From contig WSYE01000043.1 of NCBI GenBank assembly GCA_009773665.1, positions 1 to 39,557 on the forward strand: a stretch of DNA of 39,557 bases. Direction: 5' to 3'. The notes under the pieces were generated by a model. That model was not told the DNA's origin, did not search any database, and saw only the letters and a list, made by a program, of their open reading frames with translations. Every line of letters begins with the position of its first letter. Position 1 is the stretch's first letter. The DNA comes from Desulfovibrionaceae bacterium (GTDB lineage Bacteria > Desulfobacterota > Desulfovibrionia > Desulfovibrionales > Desulfovibrionaceae). Positions 16,880 through 25,342 of this stretch are shown here, in pieces. The position numbers were made by a program, and so were the translations under genes.

Positions 16880-18907
16880 ATGCGTATATCGTTCTCTTTG
16901 AAGATCGCGCTGCTTCTTGTGGCAAGTATCGTTGTGGTGAGCCTTGGCATCTTTTTTACCACTAACTATTTCATATCCGATGGCTTCGACCGACAAGCCG
17001 TACTGGAGCTTGAGGGCAGGCAGAAATCCGTCCAGTCCAAGCTGCAAGGCCTGAAGGATGAGACTCTGGCTGAGACGTTTCTGATCGCCTCCGACCTTGC
17101 GATTGCCCAGGCTATTGAAAAGGGCGACTCTGCATTCCTTAAAAAGCACGCAAAGACGATCCTGGAGAAAACCGGGATAGACTTCCTGACCATCACCGAC
17201 GCCAAGGGCAACGTCGTGGCCCGTGGGCATTCCGACCAGACCGGCGACTCCGCACTCGGGCAACTCGCCATCAAAAAGGGCCTTCAGGGCCAGGAATCCG
17301 TGGGCCTGGAGGAAGGGACGGTGGTCAAGCTGTCGGTTCGTGGCGGCGCGCCGGTGAAGCTCGACGGCAAGATCGTCGGCGCGGTGTCTGTCGGCGAGAA
17401 CCTCGGCACCCATCAGTTTGTGGACCAGATCAAACGCGACATGGGCGTGGAGTGCACCATCTTCAACGGCGACACCCGGATGAGCACATCCATCGTCAGC
17501 GACGGCAAGCGGGCTGTCGGCACAAAAATGACCAACCCCAAGGTGGTCGAGGCCGTCCTGCAGAAAGGCAGCGTATTCAACGCGCGAAATTCCATTCTGA
17601 ATGTCGAGTACGACACGTACTATTGGCCTCTCACCATGGCTGACGGCAAAATCGGCGGCATGCTGTTCATCGGCAAGGACCGCAAAAGCATCGAAGCCAC
17701 CCAGCTTGGCATTGTGTGGAGTGTCCTGGGCAGCGCCACCTTTGTCGGCCTGCTGATGCTGGCTATCGGTCTGTTTGCTTCCCGCAGACTGACCAAGCCC
17801 ATCATCACCACCATCGCTTTTGCCAAAGCCGTGGCCGAAGGCAAGCTTGACGAGAACCTTTCCGTCAAGCGCAACGACGAGGTAGGCGACCTCGCCGACG
17901 CCCTGCGCACCATGGTTACGGCCATCAAGTCCAAGATCAACGAAGCCCAGGAAAAGACCCATGAAGCTGGGGTTCAGACAAAGATGGCGGAAGAGGCCAA
18001 ATGTGCGGCGGAAGCCGCGTATGGACAGGCCGAGGCGGCCCGTTGCGATGGAATGCTCTCGGCGGCCATCCAGCTCGAAGGGGTCGTTCAGGGCATTAGT
18101 GTGGTCAGCACGCAGCTTTCCCGCCAGATTGACCTCACCACCCAGGACATGAGCGTCCAGGAACGGCGCACCGCCGAGGCGGCGACCGCCATGGAGCAGA
18201 TGAACGCCACGGTGCTCGAGGTTGCCCGAAGCGCTTCCAACGCGGCCCAGCAGGCCTCCTTGGCCAAGGGCAAGGCCGAAGAGGGTAAAAGTGTTGTCAG
18301 CCGCGCAGTCACGGCCATCGGTCAGGTGGACCGTATGGCGGGCGAACTGGAACAGGATATGTCCACGCTGGGTGAGCAGGCCCGTTCCATCAGCGGCATT
18401 ATGAGCGTCATCTCGGACATCGCCGACCAGACCAACCTCCTGGCCCTGAACGCGGCCATCGAGGCCGCCCGCGCGGGCGACGCCGGGCGCGGCTTTGCCG
18501 TGGTGGCAGACGAGGTGCGAAAGCTCGCCGAAAAGACCATGACCGCCACCAAGGAAGTGGGCGATTCCATCCATGCGATCCAGAACGGGACCACCCGCAA
18601 CGTGGACCGGGTCAAGTCCGCAGCCGGAGCCGCCAAAAACGCTTCAGACCTGGCGGAGCAGTCCGGGCAAGCGCTGGAGGAGATCGTCTCCCTGGTGGAT
18701 GAAACCACCGCCCAGGTGCAATCCATAGCTGCCGCCTCCGAGGAGCAGTCGGCTTCCAGCGAAGAGATCAACCGCATCGTGGAAGAAGTGAGCCGGATTA
18801 CCTCCTCCACCGCTACCGGAATGCGCGGGTCGTCGCAGGGTGTTGCCGAACTTGCCGAGCGCTCCAGGCAGTTGGAGACCCTGATCAACTCCTTTAGGAG
18901 CAGCTAG
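16880..18907 (+). CDS. Methyl-accepting chemotaxis protein with periplasmic cache-type sensor
   Basis: The 675-residue protein has the classic receptor layout: TM1 at about residues 7-29, a periplasmic sensor of about 245 residues of cache type ([20 protein letters not shown] is typical of the ligand-binding PAS-like fold), TM2 at about 277-300, HAMP at about 300-355, and a long signalling helix bundle. The hairpin tip that contacts CheA and CheW is intact ([20 protein letters not shown] at about 511-530, then [16 protein letters not shown]). There is no C-terminal CheR-tethering pentapeptide. ATG 16880 follows AAAGGGG by 6 bases. The ligand cannot be read from the sequence. No chemotaxis genes are adjacent, as is common for receptors. 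Confidence 0.93.
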   Translation: MRISFSLKIALLLVASIVVVSLGIFFTTNYFISDGFDRQAVLELEGRQKSVQSKLQGLKDETLAETFLIASDLAIAQAIEKGDSAFLKKHAKTILEKTGIDFLTITDAKGNVVARGHSDQTGDSALGQLAIKKGLQGQESVGLEEGTVVKLSVRGGAPVKLDGKIVGAVSVGENLGTHQFVDQIKRDMGVECTIFNGDTRMSTSIVSDGKRAVGTKMTNPKVVEAVLQKGSVFNARNSILNVEYDTYYWPLTMADGKIGGMLFIGKDRKSIEATQLGIVWSVLGSATFVGLLMLAIGLFASRRLTKPIITTIAFAKAVAEGKLDENLSVKRNDEVGDLADALRTMVTAIKSKINEAQEKTHEAGVQTKMAEEAKCAAEAAYGQAEAARCDGMLSAAIQLEGVVQGISVVSTQLSRQIDLTTQDMSVQERRTAEAATAMEQMNATVLEVARSASNAAQQASLAKGKAEEGKSVVSRAVTAIGQVDRMAGELEQDMSTLGEQARSISGIMSVISDIADQTNLLALNAAIEAARAGDAGRGFAVVADEVRKLAEKTMTATKEVGDSIHAIQNGTTRNVDRVKSAAGAAKNASDLAEQSGQALEEIVSLVDETTAQVQSIAAASEEQSASSEEINRIVEEVSRITSSTATGMRGSSQGVAELAERSRQLETLINSFRSS

Positions 18908-18912
18908 GCGTG

Positions 18913-18944
18913 TCCCTGAAACACATGCCAGTGTTTTTCAGGGA
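18913..18944. terminator. Hairpin after the chemoreceptor gene
   Basis: TCCCTGAAACAC and GTGTTTTTCAGGGA form a 12-pair stem with a two-base bulge and a six-base loop, starting 5 bases after the MCP stop. There is no good T-run on either strand, so terminator activity is uncertain. Confidence 0.4.
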
Positions 18945-19034
18945 TGAGATGATTTTCAACGATTTGTTCTCAAGATAGCGATGCATTGATGTTGAGGACG
19001 CCGTACGAGAGGCTCGGAAAGGGCAAGGCAGGCT

Positions 19035-19057
19035 TCCTGCCGGACATTTCGGCAGGA
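19035..19057 (-). terminator. Hairpin downstream of mobA
   Basis: TCCTGCCG and CGGCAGGA pair around a 7-base loop, about 60 bases beyond the mobA stop on the minus strand. No T-run follows, so it may be an RNA-stabilising stem rather than an intrinsic terminator. Confidence 0.35.
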
Positions 19058-19114
19058 GAGAGAGGCTAGAGAAAGCTCTGCCCGGAAAAGTACCGGGAAC
19101 GTGCGGGAATTCAA

Positions 19115-19705
19115 TCAGGAGAGAATCTCGGCCAATTCCGCCGGGGTGTTCACATTGAAGAAGGGGCGGGACTCCTTCACCGAATAGGGCACGCAATGAC
19201 GACAGGCTGCCGGAATGGCTCGGGAGAGCTTCCGGCAGCCTTCTTCGTTGGCTCGGCGCAGCAATGCAGCCGCTTCGGGTTCATAGACCGACACCAGGGC
19301 CTCGATGAAGCCCGTTTCGGTCTGTTCAAACGTGGTGAGCACCGCATGGGCAGGGCGGACGCGCCATGCGTCCAGCAACGTCTCCAACGTGTCCACATCA
19401 AGCAGGGGGAGGTCGCAGGACAGGACGAGGCACGGGGTCCGGAAGCGCTCCAGGGCAGTGATTATGCCCCCCATGGGGCCAAGACCGGGCGCATCATCCA
19501 GGAACCAGGGCACGCCCGTCACCAGGGGGGCCGGGTCACGCCCGGAAATGGCCACGTTGGGGCAGAAGTGACTGGCGAGCGCGACCATCCGGGCCAGCAT
19601 GGGCTGGCCTTCGATTTCCACGGCGGCCTTGTCCCGGCCCAGGCGGCGGCTTTTCCCCCCGGCCAGGATGACCGCAGTGTCAGGACTCGTTGCCGATGCG
19701 GGCAT
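19115..19705 (-). CDS. mobA: Molybdenum cofactor guanylyltransferase MobA
   Basis: The 196-residue product transfers GMP from GTP to Mo/W-molybdopterin, making the MGD cofactor used by formate dehydrogenases. The nucleotide-binding signature is AVILAGGKSRRLGRDKA (about residues 11-27), followed by PGLGPMGGIITAL and the LSCDLPLLD motif (metal-binding Asp), and the C-terminal FFNVNTPAEL. The start is placed at ATG 19705; an in-frame start at 19750 would add 15 residues that lie inside fdhD. It overlaps the fdhD end by 26 bases, so the two are coupled. The pair diverges from tupABC, consistent with a shared role in W/Mo enzymes. Confidence 0.92.
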   Translation of the reverse strand: MPASATSPDTAVILAGGKSRRLGRDKAAVEIEGQPMLARMVALASHFCPNVAISGRDPAPLVTGVPWFLDDAPGLGPMGGIITALERFRTPCLVLSCDLPLLDVDTLETLLDAWRVRPAHAVLTTFEQTETGFIEALVSVYEPEAAALLRRANEEGCRKLSRAIPAACRHCVPYSVKESRPFFNVNTPAELAEILS

Positions 19706-20393
19706 GAGTGTCCGTGAAGATGCTGAAGCGGTTCTCGCGGGAGAAGCCAAGCAGGGTCATGCCTGCCTTTCGGGCAGTCTCGACTCCGGCGGTGGTCACG
19801 GCAGAGCGGCTGACCATGACCGCATACCCGGAGCGGACCGCCTTGCCCACCAGCGAGGCCGTGGCGCGCGCCGTGACGTAGAGCACCTGCCCCGCCAGGG
19901 GATGACGACCGGCCAAGGCCCAGCCAGCCAGCCTGTCCAGGCAGTTATGGCGTCCGATGTCTTCCACGTGGTGCACGAACGTTTTCTGGGTCGGGTCGTA
20001 CAGGGCGGCCCGGTGGAAGCACCCGGTGGCGTCCCAGCGTCCGGCCATGCCCATGAACTGAGCTGCTCCCCGCAAAATGTCTTCAGGCGAAAGCGCACCG
20101 GGCCAAGCGGGGGCGACAGGGGGCGAACCCGGCTCGAAGCGCACACGGAACTCTTGGGCTCCCAGGGTAGTCAGCACGGGGATCATGCCCGCCGGACAGA
20201 TGTCCAGCAGGGCGTGTCCGAGGGCCAGATCGGCCAGTCCGTCGGGGAAGGCCCATAGCTTTTTGTCCCTGCCGCCTTCGACTGCCAGGGAGACGGGGAT
20301 TTCCGGAGCGGCTTCATCCTGGAAGGTGCGCCAGGAGCCGTCTTTGAACTGCCTGCACGGCAAATGCGCGAGGTCCGAGTCGTGTACTGTCAT
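19680..20393 (-). CDS. fdhD: Formate dehydrogenase accessory protein FdhD-like
   Basis: FdhD passes sulfur from a cysteine desulfurase to the molybdenum/tungsten cofactor of formate dehydrogenase. The 237-residue product keeps the family core: EIPVSLAVEG, TGCFHRAALYD, VEDIGRHNCLDRL, and VTARATASLVGKAVRSG with SRSAVTTAGVETARKAGMTL. What is missing is the loop with the CGxCG cysteine pair (C121 and C124 in E. coli), which should lie between the RFEPG and TGCFH segments; no cysteine occurs there. ATG 20393 is chosen because the in-frame ATG at 20447 overlaps the tupA ribosome site and has none of its own. It is the first gene of the fdhD-mobA pair. Confidence 0.88.
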   Translation of the reverse strand: MTVHDSDLAHLPCRQFKDGSWRTFQDEAAPEIPVSLAVEGGRDKKLWAFPDGLADLALGHALLDICPAGMIPVLTTLGAQEFRVRFEPGSPPVAPAWPGALSPEDILRGAAQFMGMAGRWDATGCFHRAALYDPTQKTFVHHVEDIGRHNCLDRLAGWALAGRHPLAGQVLYVTARATASLVGKAVRSGYAVMVSRSAVTTAGVETARKAGMTLLGFSRENRFSIFTDTHARIGNES

Positions 20394-20403
20394 GTGGTGT
20401 GAT

Positions 20404-20446
20404 TGACATAGGATGTATTGATCTGGCAAGCATGTCACAAATGTCA
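20404..20446. promoter_or_regulatory. Divergent fdhD/tupA control region with TGACAT/ATGTCA repeats
   Basis: The 69 bases between the divergent genes contain TGACAT at 20404-20409 and its inverse ATGTCA at 20432-20437 and 20441-20446. TTGACA at 20403 resembles a -35 box for tupA, but I see no convincing -10 at the right spacing. The arrangement suits an operator for a metal-responsive regulator, but no regulator is assigned. Confidence 0.35.
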
Positions 20447-20462
20447 TAGGAGGCTAAGCGAA

Positions 20463-21284
20463 ATGAAGCTGACAATACAGACGGTTGTCGTCTTGTGCGT
20501 TCTCATGTGCGCGTTCCCGGTGCTGGCCCAGGACAAGGTCCTGATGATGGCCACAACCACCAGCACGGAAGACACGGGCCTCCTGCCTGTGTTGGCTGAA
20601 GCGTTCAAGAAGAAGTCCGGGATCGAGTTGCGCTGGGTTGCCGTGGGCACTGGCAAGGCACTGGAGATCGGCAAAAACTGCGACGCCGACCTGCTCATGG
20701 TGCATGCCCCCGACGCCGAGAAGAAATTCATGGAGGAGGGTGCCGGCAAGGCCAGGACCCAGATCATGTACAACGACTTCGTGCTGATCGGCCCCAAGGC
20801 CGACCCGGCCAAAGTGAAGGGCAAGAGCGTGGCCGACGCGCTGAAGGGCCTCTCCGCTGCCAAGGCGACCTTTGTGAGCCGTGGCGACAAGTCCGGCACG
20901 CACATGGCCGAGCTCAAGCTCTGGAAGGTGGCTGCCATGGACGCCCCCGACAAGGAAACCTGGTACATTTCCAGCGGGCAGGGCATGCTTCAGTGCCTGC
21001 GCATGGCTGCCGAAAAGGGTGGATACGTCCTGGCCGACCGGGGCACCTGGATACAGTTCGAGTCTTCGCCGGAGTCCAAGAGCATGGGCATCCTGGTGGA
21101 GGGCGACCCCACCCTGCGCAACCAGTACAGCGTGCTGACCCTGAACCCCGAAAAATGCTCCAAGGCCAAGCTGGCCGCCGCTGAAGCCTTTGCCTCCTGG
21201 ATCGCCTCCGCCGAAGGCCAGAAGGTCATTGGCGACTTCAAGCTCATGAACAAGCAGCTCTTCTTCCCCAACGCCGGGAAATAA
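20463..21284 (+). CDS. tupA: Tungstate ABC transporter, substrate-binding protein
   Basis: The 273-residue product has a signal peptide (about residues 1-23, ending VLAQ) and the TTTST oxyanion-binding motif at residues 31-35, within TTTSTEDTGLL, typical of the TupA family. Further family features are VGTGKALEIGKNCDADLLMV and RGDKSGTHMAELKLW. It binds tungstate in the periplasm with high affinity in characterised relatives; molybdate or sulfate preference cannot be excluded from sequence alone. AGGAGG at 20448-20453 is 9 bases before ATG 20463. It is first in tupA-tupB-tupC-mobB; its stop overlaps the tupB start (TAATG). Confidence 0.93.
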   Translation: MKLTIQTVVVLCVLMCAFPVLAQDKVLMMATTTSTEDTGLLPVLAEAFKKKSGIELRWVAVGTGKALEIGKNCDADLLMVHAPDAEKKFMEEGAGKARTQIMYNDFVLIGPKADPAKVKGKSVADALKGLSAAKATFVSRGDKSGTHMAELKLWKVAAMDAPDKETWYISSGQGMLQCLRMAAEKGGYVLADRGTWIQFESSPESKSMGILVEGDPTLRNQYSVLTLNPEKCSKAKLAAAEAFASWIASAEGQKVIGDFKLMNKQLFFPNAGK

Positions 21285-21979
21285 TGAACTATCTGCTTGA
21301 TGGTCTTTCGCGCGCCGGGGGCCTTCTGGCCTCCGGCGATGCCGAGACCTTTTCCGCCGTATCCGCCACTCTGGAGGCAACCGCCCTGGCCATGGGCGCG
21401 GCCCTGATTCCAGGGCTGCCCGCCGGGTTCTGCCTGGGCTATTTCCGCTTTCCGGGGCGGCGTTTCCTGCGCATGATTTCCGATGCCCTCATGGCATTTC
21501 CCACGGTGGTCATCGGCCTGCTGGTGTACGCCATGCTGTCGCGCCGGGGGCCGTTCGGCGAACTCGGCCTGCTGTTCACCGTGCCCGGCATGGCTCTTGG
21601 CCTGACTCTGCTGGCCCTGCCCATGATCGTGAGCCTCACGGCCTCCGCCGTGGAGCAGATGGATTCGAGGCTTCGCCTGAGCCTCTTGACCTTGGGCGCG
21701 GATTCGCGCCAACTGCTTCTGGGCGTGCTGTGGGAGGCCCGCTTCGGAGTCCTGGCCGGAGCCGTGGCCGCGTTCGGGCGCGTGGTGTCCGAGGTGGGCA
21801 TTGCCATGATGGTGGGCGGCAACATCAAATGGCACACCCGCACCATCACCACGGCCATCGCCCTGGAGACCGGCAAGGGCGAGTTCGCCCAGGGCATTGC
21901 CCTGGGCGTAGTGCTCCTGGGTATTGCGCTCGGGGTCAACGCGGCTCTGGCGGTGCTCAAGCGCAGGACCGGGCCATGA
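21284..21979 (+). CDS. tupB: Tungstate ABC transporter, permease
   Basis: A 231-residue inner-membrane protein with about five hydrophobic segments and the binding-protein-dependent permease loop (WEARFGVLAGAVAAFGRVVS) that docks on the ATPase. DALMAFPTVVIGLLVYAMLS and GRVVSEVGIAMMVGGNIKWH are typical of TupB. Overlapping start and stop codons on both sides (TAATG with tupA, ATGA with tupC) show tight coupling. Confidence 0.93.
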   Translation: MNYLLDGLSRAGGLLASGDAETFSAVSATLEATALAMGAALIPGLPAGFCLGYFRFPGRRFLRMISDALMAFPTVVIGLLVYAMLSRRGPFGELGLLFTVPGMALGLTLLALPMIVSLTASAVEQMDSRLRLSLLTLGADSRQLLLGVLWEARFGVLAGAVAAFGRVVSEVGIAMMVGGNIKWHTRTITTAIALETGKGEFAQGIALGVVLLGIALGVNAALAVLKRRTGP

Positions 21980-22665
21980 ATAATTCAGCAAGCCTCGTTT
22001 ATGATCTTGATGGGGTGGAGCACCGGTTCGACGGCCATCTGGCCCTTCGCTGTTCCGGGCTTCAGGTGGCGCGGGGGAGCATCGTGGGCATTCGCGGGCC
22101 AAACGGAGCGGGCAAGAGCACCTTGCTCTCCATCATGTCCTTCCTGATGCCTCCGACTTCCGGCACCGTCCTCTTCTGCGGCGAACCAGGCCGCAGCGGC
22201 GATGTGCGGCTGCGCAGGCAGTCCGTGCTCATGCCGCAGGACCCGGCGCTGCTGCGCCGCAGGGTGGAGGCCAACGTCCTGTATGGATTGAAGGCCAGGG
22301 GTATCCGCAACCCGGACGCTGCCGCACAGGCGCTGGAACGCGTGGGTCTCGATCCTGGGCGCTACATGCGCCGCTGGTGGTGGCAGCTCTCCGGCGGGGA
22401 GGCGCGCCGCGTGGCCCTGGCCGCGCGACTGGCCCTCGAACCTGTGGCCCTTCTTCTGGACGAGCCCACCGCCGGGCTGGACCCGGAGAGCGCCGAAATG
22501 GTGCGCCGGGCCGTGCTTGAGGATCGGGAACGCCGGGGTCTGACCGTGGTGGCCGTGAGCCACGACCGGGAATGGCTGGACTCGCTGTGCGACCAGATGT
22601 ACCGTCTCGCCCCCAAGACCGGGATCGAAAAAATGCCTCAGGAGGGCGCTGCATGCGAGCCGTGA
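21976..22665 (+). CDS. tupC: Tungstate ABC transporter, ATP-binding protein
   Basis: The 229-residue ATPase has all motifs in order: Walker A GPNGAGKST, Q-loop in LMPQDP, signature LSGGE, Walker B ALLLDEP and the switch His in AVSHD. ATG 21976 overlaps the tupB stop; the longer in-frame extension lies within tupB and is rejected. Unlike ModC it has no C-terminal MOP oxyanion-binding domain, which fits the Tup type. Its end overlaps the next gene by 13 bases. Confidence 0.93.
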   Translation: MNNSASLVYDLDGVEHRFDGHLALRCSGLQVARGSIVGIRGPNGAGKSTLLSIMSFLMPPTSGTVLFCGEPGRSGDVRLRRQSVLMPQDPALLRRRVEANVLYGLKARGIRNPDAAAQALERVGLDPGRYMRRWWWQLSGGEARRVALAARLALEPVALLLDEPTAGLDPESAEMVRRAVLEDRERRGLTVVAVSHDREWLDSLCDQMYRLAPKTGIEKMPQEGAACEP

Positions 22666-23366
22666 ACATCGTGGGATTCAAGAATACGGGCAAGACCACT
22701 CTTTGCGCCAGCGTGATCCGCGAGCTCGCCTCCCTGGGCATTCCGGCCTCGTCGCTCAAATTCACCCACCAGGCAGGCCTGGACAAATCTTCCACGGATA
22801 CGGCCAAACTCCTGGAAGTGAGCCCCGCCGTGGGGGCCATCGGCGAGTCCGAGTCCGCCATCTTCTGGCGTGAGCGCAAGCCCTTCATGGACATGCTGCC
22901 GCTCCTGGGTCAGGACATGCTGGTGGTGGAGGGCGGCAAGACCCTCGGAGTGATGGGACGCATCGTCATCGCCCGCGACGCCGAAGAGGCGCGCAAGCTG
23001 GGCGCGGGCGAGGGCGGGCTGGCCTTCGCGGTCTACGGGCCTGAGGGCGTGGACGGTGTCCCCGCCGTGAGCGACGTCCGCGAGTTGGCCCGCATCGTGT
23101 CCGAGCGGTCGTTTTTGCTGCCCGGTCTTGATTGCGGCGGCTGTGGTCGGGAGAACTGCCGCCAGTTGGCCGTGGAGATAGTGTCCGGAGCAGCCTCACC
23201 TGCTGACTGCACCGCTGTCGGCGGTGAGCTTTCCATAACAGTGAATGGCGCGCCACTGCCGCTCAATCCCTTCGTCGGGCGCATTCTGCAAGCGGGTCTT
23301 GCAGCCATGCTTGCCCAGCTCAAGGGCTACGCCCCCGGCGAAACTGTCATCAGTCTGAAACAGTAG
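22653..23366 (+). CDS. mobB: MobB-like P-loop protein fused to a 4Fe-4S domain
   Basis: The 237-residue product begins with a MobB-type GTP-binding domain (P-loop GFKNTGKTT at residues 8-16, then SLKFTHQAGLDKSSTDTAKL and MLVVEGGKTLGV). MobB is thought to assist MobA in making the MGD cofactor. From about residue 156 comes a second domain, LPGLDCGGCGRENC with C161, C164, C169 and C186 (CX2CX4CX16C), the pattern of the small Fe-S domain seen in RnfB and CO dehydrogenase subunits. A C-terminal 45 residues (NGAPLPLNPFVGRILQAGLA) are of unknown fold. It overlaps tupC, so cofactor maturation is translated together with tungstate import. The domain calls are from visible motifs; the joint role is inference. 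Confidence 0.85.
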   Translation: MRAVNIVGFKNTGKTTLCASVIRELASLGIPASSLKFTHQAGLDKSSTDTAKLLEVSPAVGAIGESESAIFWRERKPFMDMLPLLGQDMLVVEGGKTLGVMGRIVIARDAEEARKLGAGEGGLAFAVYGPEGVDGVPAVSDVRELARIVSERSFLLPGLDCGGCGRENCRQLAVEIVSGAASPADCTAVGGELSITVNGAPLPLNPFVGRILQAGLAAMLAQLKGYAPGETVISLKQ

Positions 23367-23450
23367 AAATCCCTCTTCTTCTTGTCATCGCCGCTGTGTG
23401 CGTGTACTGCTTTGGGTAGAGCTCGATAGAGAGTACACCAGGAGCCGGAC

Positions 23451-24815
23451 ATGGACAACATCGAGAACGCCCCTCTCCCGGTCGCGGAACCTTCACGGGA
23501 GGATCTGCACCAGTCTCGCCTGGAATTGGTGGAGAGGCGTATTCGTGACAAGCTCGGAAGCTACCGTTCGTATAACTTTACGCAGCTTCAAAGCGTCGCC
23601 CTGAACATCTTCTTCGATCTGGCCCAGGAATTCACCGAGGTGGAGGACGTGTACGCCGTGTGCGTCATGATCCCCAAGTCGCTGTTCAACCTGGAGTGCA
23701 CTCTCTACGTCATCGACGGCCAGCAGGACATCCTCAGTTGCTGCGCCTCCCATTGTCCCCGGACCGACGGCAAGATCAACTTCGCCGAAGAGATCATGGT
23801 GAAGGACGGGCACCTCGACATAATCGGCATGCTGGAAATATTCCCGGCGGACAGCCTCACCCAGCACGACACGCTCTTCTGGGGGCGTTACGCAAACAGG
23901 ATCGGCTTCCAGCTCCACAACCGCTTCATAAGCCTCAAGAACAAGGAACACGTCCAGTTCATCCGCAACCTGGTGAAGGATATCGGGCACAATGTCATAG
24001 TTCCCAATATGTACTTCAAACTTTTCTATAAGCGTCTTGAAGCTAGAATTGGCCTCATAAAGCCGTTTCAGGTGAAGTTCAAAAGCATGATGCAGGAACT
24101 GTCTCAGGATGGACAGGAATTGTCTGGAGACTGGGATCGTCTCGATCAGGATATAGACTATATCTACAACGCCATTCATGACCAGTTCAAGGAAATCTAC
24201 AGCCACTACCAGAACACCAGCCTGTTCCTGGAGACGCTGCTGCGGACCAGCCATTTCGAGGAAGGGCGCTACGTGCTGGAAAAGCGCAAGTGCAACTTCA
24301 AGAGCCAGGTGATCGATCCCCAGGTGGAGCGCTATCGCTCCAGGCTCACCGACCGGGGGATTGAGATCGACACCTCCATGGGCGGAGTGCCGGATCAGGA
24401 GATCGAGGTGGTGGTGGACGTGGGCCTGGTGTCGCAGGTGTACGCCAACCTGTTCTCCAACGTGGTGAAATACACCAGGGAAGTGGAGGAGAGGGGCCAC
24501 AGGCGCAAGTTCATGTCCTACGGCTGGGAGATCCTGAAGAATTTTTTCGAGCCTGGACGAGACGGCATCAAGCTGAACGTGTTCAGTTCGGGTCCACCCA
24601 TGAGCGCAGAGCAGAGCGAACGCCTCTTTTCCGAGGGCTACCGGGGCGACAACTCGCAGGGCGAATACGGCACCGGGCACGGGCTGTACTTCATCCGGGA
24701 AGTCGTCACCCTGCACGGCGGCAGGGTCGGCTATGAGGCGACGCCCCTGGGCAACAACTTCTACATCATCCTCCCCATTGACCCGCAAGGCCAGGGAGTG
24801 AATCCGGCGGACTGA
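23451..24815 (+). CDS. Orphan sensor histidine kinase, soluble
   Basis: The 454-residue protein has no transmembrane segment. Residues 1-165 form an unrecognised N-terminal domain that may be GAF-like. A helical region follows with a candidate phospho-acceptor His at about residue 180 (LVKDIGHNVIVPN), though its surroundings differ from the usual H-box. The C-terminal catalytic domain is recognisable: N-box YANLFSNVVKYTRE, then FSSGPPMS, FSEGYRGDN and the G-box GTGHGLYFIREVVTLHGGRV. No response regulator is adjacent. The start ATG 23451 follows AGGAG. It sits 4 bases before a thioesterase gene. The signal and output are unknown. Confidence 0.85.
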   Translation: MDNIENAPLPVAEPSREDLHQSRLELVERRIRDKLGSYRSYNFTQLQSVALNIFFDLAQEFTEVEDVYAVCVMIPKSLFNLECTLYVIDGQQDILSCCASHCPRTDGKINFAEEIMVKDGHLDIIGMLEIFPADSLTQHDTLFWGRYANRIGFQLHNRFISLKNKEHVQFIRNLVKDIGHNVIVPNMYFKLFYKRLEARIGLIKPFQVKFKSMMQELSQDGQELSGDWDRLDQDIDYIYNAIHDQFKEIYSHYQNTSLFLETLLRTSHFEEGRYVLEKRKCNFKSQVIDPQVERYRSRLTDRGIEIDTSMGGVPDQEIEVVVDVGLVSQVYANLFSNVVKYTREVEERGHRRKFMSYGWEILKNFFEPGRDGIKLNVFSSGPPMSAEQSERLFSEGYRGDNSQGEYGTGHGLYFIREVVTLHGGRVGYEATPLGNNFYIILPIDPQGQGVNPAD

Positions 24816-24818
24816 CCC

Positions 24819-25250
24819 ATGCCAGCAGCGTACCTCGAAGCCGTCCTCAAGCCAGGACAGGCTGTGAATCCCTTGTTTGCGTTTCTTGGAATCTCCGTGG
24901 TGGAGATCTGTCCGGAACGCGTGGTGATGCAACTGTCCTTCAGGCCGGAGTTCATCCAGGGGGCGGGAGCGGTGGCAGGCGGCATCGTGGCTGCCCTGGC
25001 TGACGAGGCCATGGCGCACGTGGTGCTGGCCAACCTGGGGACGGAAGAGAAAACGGCCACCATCGAGATGACCATGCGCTATTTTCGGCCTGTTCTTTCA
25101 AGTGGGCTTTCCGCCACCGCGACGCTGGTGAACAAAGGCAGGCGGATCATTTCCGCCGAGGTGCTTGTTGCCGACGACGCAGGCCGCCTGGTGGGCAAGG
25201 CGGGCGGGTCGTTCTTCGTGATCGCGCCTTCAGGGTCCAAGACCGGCTAA
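24819..25250 (+). CDS. PaaI/YiiD-like hotdog-fold thioesterase
   Basis: The 143-residue protein fits the hotdog thioesterase family: NPLFAFLGISVVEICPERVV, then GAGAVAGGIVAALADEAMAH (the central helix with the catalytic acidic residue), MTMRYFRPVLSSG and VGKAGGSFFVI. Such enzymes hydrolyse acyl- or aryl-CoA thioesters; the substrate is not predictable. It is 4 bases after the kinase gene and probably cotranscribed, an unusual but not informative pairing. Confidence 0.85.
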   Translation: MPAAYLEAVLKPGQAVNPLFAFLGISVVEICPERVVMQLSFRPEFIQGAGAVAGGIVAALADEAMAHVVLANLGTEEKTATIEMTMRYFRPVLSSGLSATATLVNKGRRIISAEVLVADDAGRLVGKAGGSFFVIAPSGSKTG

Positions 25251-25279
25251 TCCCGGAGCCTCTCCCCGTACAAACAGAA

Positions 25280-25320
25280 ACTCCCCGTAGCCTGTCGCGG
25301 CTGCGGGGAGTCGTTTCATT
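25280..25320. terminator. Terminator between converging genes
   Basis: ACTCCCCGTAGCC and GGCTGCGGGGAGT form a 13-pair stem (one T-G pair) with loop TGTCGC. It lies 29 bases after the thioesterase stop and 31 bases beyond the minus-strand usp stop. A T-rich tail (TTTCTGTTTG) follows on the minus strand, a weaker one on the plus strand, so it may serve both. Confidence 0.8.
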
Positions 25321-25342
25321 CAAAGCTCACGAAGCGTGCGCG

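Noticed and set aside
16823..18574. Minus-strand frame of about 580 codons opposite the chemoreceptor
   Set aside because: It is a mirror of strong codon bias in the receptor gene; the composition (many His, Asp, Gly, Leu) is typical of antisense frames.
23493..25019. Minus-strand frame of about 500 codons opposite the histidine kinase
   Set aside because: It is antisense to clear kinase motifs, with no ribosome site and no recognisable domain.
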